A stretch of 64,000 nt of DNA from Acanthochlamys bracteata. Its lineage: Eukaryota > Streptophyta > Magnoliopsida > Pandanales > Velloziaceae. The stretch spans positions 7,194,501-7,258,500 of the forward strand of contig CM034128.1 of assembly GCA_019914995.1 (NCBI GenBank), given 5' to 3'. The translations under genes were made by a program, and so were the position numbers. The notes beneath the pieces were generated by a model that worked only from the letters and a program-made list of their open reading frames with translations, was not told the DNA's origin and searched no databases. Below, piece after piece: positions 18,521 to 29,810 of this stretch (position 1 is the first letter of the stretch; each line of letters begins with the position of its first letter).

Positions 18521-18537
18521 TTGTATCACAGTCATGG
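18521..18537 (+). other. Primer-binding-site relic (initiator tRNA-Met)
   Basis: TTGTATCACAGTCATGG matches the usual plant copia primer site TGGTATCAGAGCCATGG at 14 of 17 positions. Its position upstream of the gag and integrase relics fits. Confidence 0.5.
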
Positions 18538-18639
18538 TTCTACTAAGGGAAATAACAAGTGCCAACAATAGTATTGTCTTTATGTTGACCAAATAGTTCC
18601 TCTTTCGCTATTCCTTCGGAGTTGTAGCAAATATGCTGC

Positions 18640-19430
18640 TATTACAATATTGAATTAGTGGACGACTGAAATGAAAACATTCGCAAAGGGAGCAATCGTA
18701 CTTCTTTTAACTTACGCTTTCGCACTATGCCAACACTTCACTATTTCTTATCAGGTGAGTCATCCATCTTTCGAAGCCTTGACTTAACAAGACGTCGTAT
18801 GAGGCTGCGACTTTCTCTGGAAGAAAAACTCCCCTCGCCCCTATCTCCAATTGCACACATGATGGCCTTCAAGTTGAGGTAGGGGGGAATTCACCAACCT
18901 GCTATGAGATTCGATGAGTATTCCCTCCTGCAGAGCTCTTACTCTATAGTCGGGGTTCGGGGTTACTCTCGGATGGGTGACGGAGGAAGCAAACCTATTC
19001 TCCTTAACCTTAAGGTCTTGAAGCACCTTTGTGAATTAAACTTACAAGAGGTTATACTCACTTAATAAGGTATCTTTCGCCTGTCTTTCCTTTCGCTTTG
19101 GCCCATCCAATCACCTAAGCGAGAAAGCTTAACCCACCTTCAGGAGTAATTAATAAAAGAAAGGAAGAACTCGACTTATTTATTTATTTACGCATTTCGC
19201 TTAGGCAGGAGAATAGAACTAGGTCTATCAAGCCAGAACGACTACTCGAATAGGAATGCCAAGAAAAAAGCAACAATCTAGCTACTTTGTTCTGAGAGGA
19301 CTTTCCTATTAGAACAGGTTGCTTAAAAGGATCTCATATTCTTCCATTGAATATTTTACTTTTTCCCGGACACTCAGGTTCAAACACCCATGGATTTTTT
19401 GTTTGTTTACTGGCTTCATATAATTCAGAA
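18640..19430. other. Possible mitochondrial-derived (NUMT) block
   Basis: A stretch of about 790 bp with higher GC than its surroundings. It is rich in CTTTCGC, TCGCTTAGG, AGGAATGCC and similar non-repetitive strings typical of plant mitochondrial intergenic DNA. It has no coherent reading frame and no copia similarity, yet lies between the primer-site and gag relics. The assignment rests on base composition and style only. Confidence 0.35.
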
Positions 19431-19727
19431 AAAACTAGTTTTCTCGAAGCCTCTCGCTCATATCTCTCATCAAAATGTGCTATTCTATAATATCTCTTTA
19501 GCAGGTCCTTATTAATTTGTTAACTGATAGTTAAGTAGGAAGAATACTCAATAAGAAGTTAATCGAGGACAAAAAAATATAACATGAAAGAGAAAATAGA
19601 ACAGAAATTAGAAGATTTCACATGATAGTTGTTATAGAATTTTAACACTGTTAATTTTTTTGGAAGTATTCTAGCTAGATACCAATATCAAAGATTAGGG
19701 AGGCTAAAGAAATAATGAAAGAGAGAC

Positions 19728-19988
19728 ATGTTTCTAATAGAGTTCTTAGAATCACTCTTTATTAGAGGTACAATTCAGTGGCTTAGCCCTCGTCAGCAAT
19801 CTAGTTTTTTTTATACTCATTATAAGAAATCAGGTCACATTAAGGATAATTATTTTCAGATTCACCCGTATTTGCTTACTCAATATCGGAATTGGAAGAA
19901 GTCAAAAGATTTCTCCACTACAAGTTCTCCAATTGCTCAGGCACATGTTGATAGTTCATCTGTCTCTCAATTAATCAATATGATTTAA
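19728..19988 (+). pseudogene. Copia gag zinc-knuckle relic
   Basis: An 86-codon open stretch contains YTHYKKSGHIKDNYF, which matches the retroviral-type knuckle spacing C-x2-C-x4-H-x4-C with each of the three cysteines changed to tyrosine (TAT codons at 19,812, 19,821 and 19,851). Its first 66 bases duplicate part of a repeat also found at 21,505, so the ATG lies in repeat DNA and is not a real start. Confidence 0.6.
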
Positions 19989-21504
19989 CAAATATTTAGC
20001 ATCGCTTGCTCCGATAAAACCTCAGTTTTAGCGACAATCTATTTATGCTAGCTCATCTACCTCTACTTCTCATATTATGTTTTCCTCTTAAATTTTAGAT
20101 TTTGAATCATCTTATCATATGACTTCTGATCTATCACTATAATCTAACATTACATCTTTACCATCAAAATTTTCGTCATTAGATACTTTTGATGGCTCTC
20201 AACTGACCATCACTCAAATTAAATCCAATTTTTTCAGACTTTCTTACTCTACCTTTTATCTTATATGTTTCTCATCTTAACCTATACCTAATCTCAGTCA
20301 ATTCGAATTGTCAAAGCAGGCTTATTATTGTGTTTGATTCTATTAAATGTTCAGTGTAAGATCTTTGTACTGGCCATATAATTAGTTGTGCTCGTAGAAA
20401 AGGACGACTATATCATTTAGAATATCTCTATTTTTCATTTTCTAATTGTTCAAATTTAGCTGTGCTAGTGCAATCCCATTTGCTGCTGATATGTAGTATA
20501 GACGCTTAGTTTATATTTCTGAATCTCGTTTAAAGAGTCACTCGATAGTGGAGTCTTGGGCGAGTTTCTTTTTCTTCTTTATCTGCTTGTATTAGTTGTA
20601 AGTTAGCAAAATATTCAACTTTATTTTTCAATCAAAGTTATATAATTGTAGTGCTTTTGAATTATTACATTCTGATATTTAGGGATTAGCTTTCATTCCA
20701 TCAATGACTGATGTTTTTCACTATATAAGTTTCATTCCATCGTTCTGATTTTTTTACCTTCTATAACACATTCAGTACTATGGTTCATATTTTAACTTAA
20801 TATTCAAATTAAGATGTTACATCCTGATGGTGCTCGCACACATAATTTTTCTATCATGAGATCAATGTTACAGTTTTACTGCACCCTTTTTCAGCATTCG
20901 TGTCCTTATATTTTTTAACAGAATGGTGTAGTAGAACGTAAACATCGCCATATTGTTAAATCCACTCAGTCTCTTCTGTTATACTCTTTAGTTTTTTAAA
21001 CTTTTTAATCAAAAATTATTATTACCTTTGTTAATCTTATCAACATCACCAAATGGTTGGCTTCGTCTGGTAAGACACCTAATGAAAAGTTATTTATGTC
21101 TCCTACGGATTACAGTATGATTCGTACTCTTAGGTGAACTTGTTTTATTCTGCTTCTTCCGATTAAGCATAAGAAATTGACTGCTCGATCAGTGAAATAT
21201 ATCATAACTAATCGATAGCTGTTATGATTTCGTAGCGCGACGTTTTCGCATTTCTCATCACGTAACTTTTCTTGAGGAGTCCCCTCACTTTTCAATCTCA
21301 CATCCCGCTGTTCAATTCTTAACAATATCACATAGTCTTCCATCTAGCTCATGTGAAGAATGCATTTTTTTATGATACATTATTTGAGTATACTTATATG
21401 CGGCCATCTAAGAGTCTTATTACTTTTCAAATCATGTGTGTCATTTTCGTCGTGATATTTATGAACTTAAACAAACTCATAAAGCTTTACTTGAGTGTAT
21501 AGAG

Positions 21505-22432
21505 ACCTGTTTCTAATAAAGAGTTCTTACTCTTTATTAGAGGTACAAATTCGAGCCGGACTAAACGGGCTGGCCCGCAGTCCAGCTAAATAACCCATGG
21601 CTTAGCCCTCTCGGTCTATGAATAGTAATATTATCGGGTCGGCTCGTTCCGATCCCACAAGTAGTACGAGCCAACAATGTCGACCCGCCCGCCTAATTAA
21701 GTGCGCGTTGATCGGTTAACGACGACATGTTAACCTGATCGGCATTGATAGTTAAACAAGTCAACTTCTAATAAAAAAATTTTCATCATAAAAAATTTAT
21801 TATTATTTTTATCTTATTAATAATTTTTAAAATAATAATAATTATTTTTTCATTATATAAAATAAAAAATAAAAAAGGATAAATAGGTCGCTTAGGACAT
21901 GAAAAATATAACCTGACAGACCAGACCCATCCATTTTTTTACCATTTATTTTTTATTTATGTGGTACTCATCGAAACGACGGGTACTCATATTTATAGGT
22001 AAAAATACAAGTAAGGCCAAATGGACCGGCCCGATCAATTGGACAGGGGTTTGATCGCTCGGTCCGGTGTTATAGGCAGTATCGGTCCGCCCACTGCCCG
22101 CCTAGTTACGGTTGATAGTCATCTGACATTATCGGCCCACCCAAATCAATTTTTTAATTAAAATATTTTATTAAATAATAAAAAAATAAATTTAGCAATA
22201 AAAAAATATTTAATTTTTATTTTTATCTTAATAATAATTTTAGAAGTTATTTTAAAAGTTTATTTTAAATTTATTATATAAAATCAAAAAGTACATTGGA
22301 TAAACCGATCGAACTAAGTCATGAAAAACGAAATCGGACAGAGCCTACTCAGCCTTGGTATTGGAACCAGACTGGGTTAGTCCGGCATGATCTATTCATT
22401 TGGCCCGAGCGGGCCGTTCATATTTGCACCTA
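21505..22432. repeat. Two tandem copies of a dispersed repeat inside the copia relic
   Basis: Two related units (about 21,545-22,010 and 22,010-22,432) each run from GC-rich CGGCCCG-type DNA through an AT-rich middle to GGATAAA, GTC(T)TAGGACATGAAAA or GTCATGAAAA, and then a tail like CATATTTATAGGTAAAAATAC or CATATTTGCACCTATAC. The left end includes CTAATAAAGAG-TTCTTA-CTCTTTATTAG, a small palindrome that recurs with changes at 19,730. The insert sits between the integrase and RNase H relics. Confidence 0.5.
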
Positions 22433-23569
22433 TACTCTTACTATTATATGTAACTGATATATTCTTATAAAGAATGATACTATAGGTATTGCAGCGACTA
22501 AGAAGCACCTTTATCAATAGTTTTAAATGAATGATCTTAGCATTTACGCTATTTTATTTAATTAGATATTTGCCAAAGTGCTCGAGATTTTCTTATTTCC
22601 CAACAAAAATATACTTTTAACATTATTATATATGCTGGTTTATTGATAGTCAGACTGTTGACACTCTCTTAGAGCTTCATGTAAAGCTTCATCTCACAGA
22701 TGGTGAACCTCTCATAAATTGTATTCGGTACAGACTGATAGTCGATCAGCTTGTCTATCTGTGTATAATTAGGTTAGATATTTCTCAATTAGTAAATATT
22801 ATGAGTCAATTTATTTCTGCACCGCGACCAGCACACTATAGTGCTTTACTTAGAATTCTCAGATATCTTTAAAGCACTATTGCTCGCTATGTTTTATGTC
22901 TTTTACATCTATCTTGAACTCTCGAGCTTTTACAAATACAGATTAGGTTGGTGATCGTACCACTGAACGGTTTATCACATGTTTCTTCTTATCCCTTAAA
23001 GATTCATTAGTTTCGTAGCGAAGTAAGAAATAGAACGTCATTGCGTATTCATCTGCAGAAGCTGAGTATAAAGTTATGACTGCTATCGCAAGAGAAATTA
23101 TTTATGTGCGAAAATTATTTACTCATATGGGGATTATATTTATAGGAGCTACTCTTTTTTACTGTAGCTATTTAGATTGTAAGAATCTTATTTTTCATAA
23201 ATGAGTGAAATATAAAAATTAACTATCACTTCGTTCGTGAACGTTTTTCTCCAGGTATTATCTTTTTATCACATGTGACATCTACTAATCAACTGATGGA
23301 TTTTTTTATAAAGTCACATCCAATATCGAGATTTTAATATTATTCGACAAAGTCATATTGTTTGACCCATCATAAGTTTGAGGAGGCTATTGGATTATAT
23401 ATTGTCAGGATATATGTAAAATAAACTCATTTTGGTAGTGTGTATATTCGCACGTGTAAACTCTATTCATTCATTCTTAAAAATTTCTATATTTATCTTT
23501 TTACATATTGTTTCAGTAGCAATTGACCCTTGTATTAACATGATGACAAAAATTTCGTAGGAATTCATG

Positions 23570-24240
23570 GATGGGCAAGTACACGCCCAGTGGAATGATA
23601 TATAATCCAGGAGGAAGCAATATGAAGCATGTTACTACCATTGCTTTCCTCTTGCTCACCTATGCTGATTACCTCTCCAGATCCATACAAATAGTGAATT
23701 GCAGCAGCACCATTGGAGTCCTAATATTCTTCGCTTCCTAGCTAAGAAACAGGTCAGGGTTCAACAGTACGTGAACAATATTAGATAGATCAGGTTAATG
23801 CATCACTTCTTCAATTTTGCACACATAATTCTTTTGCTTTTGGAATATTTCTTTCAAAATATATATGTAGTCTTATAAAGTATATGACGTTCACTTGGAA
23901 AGTGGCTGTTTTATGTGGCACTGGTAGACTACATTCTTGGAGACAAACCCAATGAAACTGTCATACATGATAGGCTATGGCTATGGTACATGCATCCTAG
24001 ACGCATCCACCACCATGTTTCATCGTTGTCGTCCATCACTCATCTTCCCTAGTTCATCGCTTGCAAGAGGGATCTGTTTATTGTAACTCGTCCTGCTCGA
24101 ATCCTAACCCATTAACTGGTGCAGTGGTTGGAGGTCTAAGATAAGACGGTGTCTATGAAGATGATCGAGCTGATGACTACTTACATCAATGCTCCTTTAG
24201 TTGGTGTGTTGACTTACTTTGTTGCCGACTCTAATTAATC
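23570..24240 (+). pseudogene. GH9 endo-beta-1,4-glucanase, 3' end relic
   Basis: Only the C-terminal part of a glycosyl hydrolase family 9 cellulase is recognisable. First come KYTPSGMIYNPGGSNMKHVT and IAFLLLTYADYLSRS (23,577-23,700). A stop at about 23,731 and an intron-like gap with CTAAGAAACAG/GTCAGG follow. Then DYILGDKPNE (about 23,930) and RRIHHHVSS (about 23,998-24,030) appear, then a frame-shifted stretch, and finally TTYINAPLVGVLTYFVADSN and a TAA near 24,237. GH9 enzymes act on cell-wall glucans; the RIHHRGSS-type block and the final INAPLVG block are family landmarks. The catalytic N-terminal two thirds are absent, and the left edge abuts the copia relic. Non-functional. Confidence 0.7.
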
Positions 24241-24425
24241 ACCCATATGGTTTATCTTCATCTAACAAGCTAAGAAAAATGAACTTCACAAATTAGATTT
24301 ACATGCATGTACGTACACATAGAATGAGTATGCAAATACTTTCATAGGGTTCATTTTAGTTTTCAAGCATCTCGTTACCCTGTATCATTACAATTCAGTA
24401 ACTCACTATATGTGTACATAGGAGA

Positions 24426-26710
24426 CTAGGAGGATACATGGGGAGTTGGGATGATATAAAGTTGTGATTTTCTTGGAGTAGTAAGGCCTTGTCCTTCTAT
24501 CATGTCCAAATCTCCAGGCCTCAAACCACCGGGCAGAGTCCAATTGAAATGATGCAAAAGATTTGCAAGTGCAAGCTCAATGCTGATAATTGCAAAATTA
24601 ATGCCAGGACACATTCTTCTGCCTGCACCGAAGGGGATGAATTGAAAATCAAGCCCTCTGTAGTCGATATTGTTGTCCAGGAACCTTTCTGGTCGAAACT
24701 CTTCTGCATCACTCCATGAATTTGGATCTCTTCCTATTGCCCATGCGTTGATGATAACTCTGGTTTTCGCGACGATTTCATAGCCTTGTAATGTAGTGTT
24801 TTGAATAGTTTCTCTTGGCAAGAGTAATGGAGCTGGTGGGTGAAGACGTAATGTTTCTTTTGCTATAGCTTTCAAGAACTGCATTCGGTCTAAATTATCT
24901 TCATGGATATTTGACTTTCCATTGCACACCTTTCGAACTTCTTCTTGTGCTTTTTTTAGTGCTGTTGAATTTCGTACAAGCTCAGCCATGGCCCAATCCA
25001 GAACTTCATAGGATGTATCTGTCCCAGCAGCTATCATGTCCTATATATTACAAAATAATTGAAGAAATTGAAGGTCTGTAGTTCTAAACAATCGCTGAGA
25101 CCAAAAAGGGTGACATTTTGTGGGAAGGTCACTAGATAGTTGTCAGGTTAAACCTTCCATTTTCAAGTTAGAAATGTTTTGAGCATCACTGAAACAACTT
25201 AAGTTGAACTTGGAACAAACCTGTCCTTCTATTTTGAAGTTGAACTTGTACAGCGGCACTATATCCTTTTTACTTAGTAATTCATAATAATCTTTTTTTG
25301 ACTTTTTGAAGATTTTTTAAGAATAATCCTTAATTTCTAACAGTGGCAAAGAATGATATTTTGCAGCACCCGTATCCTATTCAGCGTTCTCTCTATTATT
25401 TTAAAATTAATTTATAATCTGATTTATATTGACTTATACAGTCAGATATTACACAGAAAGTATACTATTGTTGAATGGAATTACATTTAGCCCCTGTTCA
25501 TTTTGAGCGTAAATCAGGGTTAGACGGGTTAGTACCGACTAACCTGCGTAACCCTTAAAAAGTAATTCCCAATTAAGAAATGACAAAAGTTAAAATATTC
25601 TTCGTCTTTCATAACAATAATATATTTTAAGCTCTCCTTTTCTCAACTCATGGAATGCTTGCGCCGTAAAAAGTTTACTACTTTTCATTACCTAAGGTTA
25701 ATTCCCTTAAAAAACTAATCCCTCCCTCTTTTAACCTCAACTAACTCCTTAAATAACGCAACCTTAGCCATGTGTCTATTATAATGATGCATATAATTAA
25801 GACAATAAGGAAGACTTACAACAGTAATGGCCTTGATTTCATTTTCAGTAGGGACAAACTCCCCATCCCCACCTTCAGCTAGCGACAACAGGACATCAAC
25901 AAAGTCTTCTTCTCCGCCTTCCGCCGTAGCCGTGGCTCTTTGCCGCTTATGCTCCTCCACTACCTTACTAAGCAACTCATCTCTTCTCCTCGCCACAGCC
26001 TGGAGTTTAGCATCCAATCCTAGCACTTTACTCAACCACCCTATTGAAGGAAACATGTCGAACACCTGGAACCCGTCCAGCAACATTCCTTCACCTTCTT
26101 CTTGGATTACAAACTTCGCTTCCCTGCCTTCTTCTCTTGCCACTCTACCCGCCGCTGCCTCGCTCACAACGCTGTTTGAGTATGTGTGCAATAGTTCAGT
26201 AAGGTTGACGACTTCGCCGACGTGTTCGGTGATGGTTTTAACGAGTTTTGAAACTGCTGCGTAGCGGAGACGGCGGAAGGATTGCACACGTTTAGGGCTA
26301 AGGAGATGAACGATTGCAGCTTTCTTCGCGTGGCGCCAGTGATCACCGTAGGGAGAGAAGGAGACGTTGCGAGGCCCGTAGGTGAGTGCAGCGGTGGCCT
26401 TGGAGATGGGTCGGCTAGCGAAGGAGAGGTCTTGAGTCTTCAAAACTTCACGAGCTGCGTCCGCCGAGGAGACGATGATAGTCGGAACTTGGCCCATGTA
26501 GAGAAGCATGATAGAGCTGTTGTGTTTCTGCGCAAGGGAGTGGAGGGAGCGGTGAGGGAGGGAGCCGAGCTGGTGGAGATTGCCGATGATAGGGAGCTTG
26601 AAAGGAGATGGAGGAACGTTGCCATGGCGTCGACGGTGATTGGACAAGGTATACTTGTAGCTTAACATTAGCAGCAGGAGAAGGAAGGGGAAGAGCAGCA
26701 CTGGCGACAT
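24426..26710 (-). CDS. CYP71-type cytochrome P450, two exons
   Basis: Exon 1 is 26710-25820 (297 codons) and exon 2 is 25040-24426; the 779-bp GT-AG intron is in phase 0 just before the I helix, the usual CYP71 position. The product is 501 aa, normal for the family. Visible parts are an N-terminal membrane anchor (residues about 3-20), a proline-rich hinge with PPSPFKLPIIGNLHQLG (33-49), the I-helix AAGTDTS (301-307), the K-helix ExxR with E359 and R362 in KETLRLHPP, FRPERF (412-417), and the haem loop FGAGRRMCPG with cysteine ligand C441. All key residues are present, so it should be an active ER-bound monooxygenase working with P450 reductase. The subfamily looks closest to CYP71A, but the substrate cannot be read from sequence. 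It converges with the GH9 relic. Confidence 0.93.
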
Positions 26711-28150
26711 GATCAGTCGATTGTCTTTGTTGGGCCTGCAGTAGCTATAGATGACAATGATGAATGAGCATTAGTAACCCCAGAGCATTTCTGACGACTT
26801 CCGAATGCTTTATGGTAAGGAATTTTTTTAAAATAAAAATTATGTAAAAATTTTTTTAAATTAAAAATTTAATTTTATTAATTTAAAATTAATGAAAGTA
26901 TATACAAAACTATATGATATATAATTTTTATTTTCTTACATTTAAAATTTTTTTAATTTAATAAAAATTTTAAATACTTTTTAATAAAAGAATTAAATAA
27001 GCTAACTTTAAGACTCTATCTTTTGTTTAATTAAAACATGGTATTATCACACTATTCACAATAAGAAGGTGCTACTAAACCAAGTATTGTGGTTAGCCAC
27101 AGTTATTGACTATTATTATATGGTGGGAAAGATGACAACCAGTTGTTGAGGTTCGTCTGTGGTGTGAGCTGGAGACAGATCTAGGAACAATCTTTCCAGA
27201 TAATTGAAAATAAGTTTTATGAAATATGTAAAATATTTAAAAGTATTTATAAAATAATATGTTTAAATAAAAATGTTTTTAATTATTTTTATAAAATATT
27301 TTTTATTTTTTATTTTAAATAACAATAAATAATAAAGAAAATTTATAGTAAATTTTATTATATTTTTTAAATTAAAAATATTTTAAGATAACATTTTAAA
27401 ATTTTACTCAAAAATTTGTCAAAAACACATCTCTACTATTAATAAATAATTTTTAATATTAAAATTTTAATTTATTTAAATAATTTTTATTAATATAAAA
27501 AGTAATTTTATTTTTTGAAAAACTTTCTTAATATTTTTCTTAGCACTCTCAAACAATTCTTCTAAATATTTCACTGATGCATTTATACGATTCCTTTGCA
27601 AAGATTTTATTACTTTATATGCGATATAATTCAAAGCACCATATTTAACATTCAACTGGTCAACAAAAATGTTCATAATTTAATAACTCCAATATAAATA
27701 ATTGATACTTTAAAAGAAATAGTTGAACAATTAACTTAAAGTTAGGAATAATTAACTGTCCAACATAAAATAAGTCGAAGATCATAGCAAGCCATGCGCA
27801 TGGAACGTTAACTAGGTTGCAAAGATATTGTTTATTGATAGTGACAGATTTTTATAGTGAATGCCATCCTGACTTTGGCCATCCTAAGTTATCTAAACCA
27901 GAATCTTTCATACTGTCACATATTTTATAAGATTAATTTGAGTTAAATTCATCTTAATTCTTACAGATCGAATTTATTATTTGCTAACGGATAGATAATA
28001 GTTGTGCATTTGTGAGATAAGTTTAGAGTAAAAATTTTGGGATTTCTTAAGTCTTTTTATCCACATCACTCAATATTTATGTGTACATATTAGAGTGAAC
28101 TAGAATAGGTTTGGACTGGGCTTAAGTTAATATAAACACCCACTCAAAGT
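26711..28150. other. P450 upstream region and AT-rich intergenic DNA
   Basis: The first 100 bases upstream of the P450 ATG (minus strand) are of ordinary composition, with no certain TATA box. Beyond that are AT-rich blocks at about 26,815-27,000 and 27,200-27,420 of MITE style. No gene is supported. Confidence 0.4.
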
Positions 28151-29810
28151 CAAGATGGTATAGTAGATACCAATTAGAGTTTAAAAGCCACTAGTGGAAT
28201 AGACTTGGTGAAAATATTTGTAGGTTGATCAGGTCAAAAAATAAACTGAAGCTTGTGACACTAGGAATGGGATATTGGCAAACAAAATGAGTGCTTTTTT
28301 CGATGTGTTTGGTGCATTTATGAAATCCTTCATTGTGAGCAATTTGGATGGCACTTTATGATAGACATAAAGTAGAACTGTAGCATCAGCATGGATAAGT
28401 CTCATATCTTTCAAAAACCAATGATGTCGAAGAAGTGCGGTAATGATATCGGCTAAAGCACTATATTTAGCCTTAATGCTGGATCTAGCCAAAACAGTCT
28501 GTTTCTTTTTTTTCTAAGAAAATGAGAAAATTCACCGAGTAAAAACAGTAACTAATAGTAGATTGTTAATTAGTAGGATCCTAATTTGGCTAATATTAGG
28601 AGGCGTTTAGAATTATTTATGAAATAAAATTTTTTCAATAAAAAATATATTTATTTTTTAAAAAAAAAAAAGCTTTTATTTTTTTATTTTAAAAAAATAA
28701 TAAAAAATAATAAAAATTTTTATTATATAAAAATTTTTTATATTTTTTAAATTTTTAAATAAATTTTTTAAATATTTATAAAATATGTATTAAAAAATAT
28801 AAATAAAAAAAATTTCGTTGAAAAAAATAAAAAATAAACGGACACTAAACCGGGCACGCAACTTCAAAGACATTTGAGGAGAAAATAGAAACCTACAAAC
28901 AAAATGACTTTCACATATGGGAGGATATGAAGAGCATTTACATAATGAGTGGAACGAGAAGCAGCCATAAATTAGCCCACTACATATTTTTTAATATGTA
29001 ATTCAAAATGAGTGACTATGAGATAAACCAAGTTCCCGACTAACTGGTGATATAATATCACTTCATTAAAAAGAGGCCCACATAAAGAGTAAGTCGCATA
29101 TTTGGTTCAATAGATATTGGTTCATTTTTGCCAATAATTAAATCAGAGCATGTAAGAAGATTGCTTGAGAGAGAAAATACCCATCTAAAAAGGAAGATGC
29201 AAAAGAAAAAAAGAAACCTAAAGCTACCCAAATATATCATTTCAAACTGTCTAGTAAATAAATTATTAAAAAAACAGATGCTAATATCATCATCATAAAT
29301 AAAAGTTATATATTAACATAATTCAACGAAAGATAGTAATAGAGTTTGATTGGAGAATTAAACAAAGTCGAGTCATGAGAGCTAGAGAAAAATTCCAACG
29401 GGGCAGTAATAGAGCTAAGACAAATAAGCATGTGGAGCGTACTTGTGAGAATATAAGGCTCATCGAAAATGACAAACCTTATGAGGCGAATGGTCATACA
29501 TAGAGGAGGTTGTATGTAGACTTCCTTAGATATATCAAAACTGAAAAAGATATTTTTTTCATCCATTTGATAGAGCTGCCATTCTGAATAAGAGTAACAG
29601 TAATCAAAAAGCGAACAGAAATGAGTCGAGCATTATGAACAAAGGTCTACTCTTAATCAATACCATATCCTATGACTCCGTATGCTACAAAATGATAATT
29701 TTAGCAGTCAGTGACAGCTATCAACTTTATTCTTATTATGTAGACCCACTTACTACTCATAGCACTCTTACTAGATGGCAAGTCAACTAATTCTCTAGTA
29801 TGATTTTTCT
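28150..29810 (-). pseudogene. Second Ty1-copia polyprotein relic (RT and RNase H)
   Basis: Read on the minus strand from about 29,800: DLPSSKSAMSSKWVY (the start of RT), then FSFDISKEVYIQPPLCM and LEFFSSSHDSTLF (29,570-29,330, RT), then ARSSIKAKYSALADIITALLRHHWFL (28,490-28,400, RNase H), with frameshifted continuation to about 28,150. An AT-rich MITE at 28,601-28,850 interrupts it. Catalytic YVDD and several segments are missing. Sequence divergence shows it is separate from the copia relic at 18.5-23.6 kb. Confidence 0.7.
28601..28850. mobile_element. AT-rich MITE inserted in the copia relic
   Basis: Starts AGGCGTTTAGAATTATTTATGAAATAAAA and ends AAAATAAACGGACACTAAAC. The interior is an imperfect A/T palindrome. 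It is one of the clearer members of the window's AT-rich family. Confidence 0.5.

Larger units (their letters stand above)
18521..23560 (+). mobile_element. Decayed Ty1-copia retrotransposon with insertions
   Basis: In order on the plus strand: a primer-binding-site relic at 18,521; a foreign-looking block at 18,640-19,430; a gag zinc-knuckle relic at 19,812-19,853; integrase relics at about 20,340-21,330 (LHSDIWG-like, QNGVVERKHRHIVKSTQSLL, RRRISHHVTFLEESPHFS-like); a repeat insertion at 21,505-22,432 where most reverse transcriptase should be; the end of RT and RNase H at about 22,590-23,330 (ISQQKYTL-like, VDTLLELHVKLHLTDGEPL, SSAEAEYKVMTAIAREIIYV, YHFVRERFSPGIIFLSHV, STNQLMDFF); and a purine tract at 23,380 followed by a probable 3' LTR start. 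Many stops and frameshifts are present, so it is inactive. Confidence 0.75.

Noticed and set aside
25827-26665. Long plus-strand frames opposite P450 exon 1
   Set aside because: They overlap a complete, motif-bearing P450 exon on the minus strand and show no family features.
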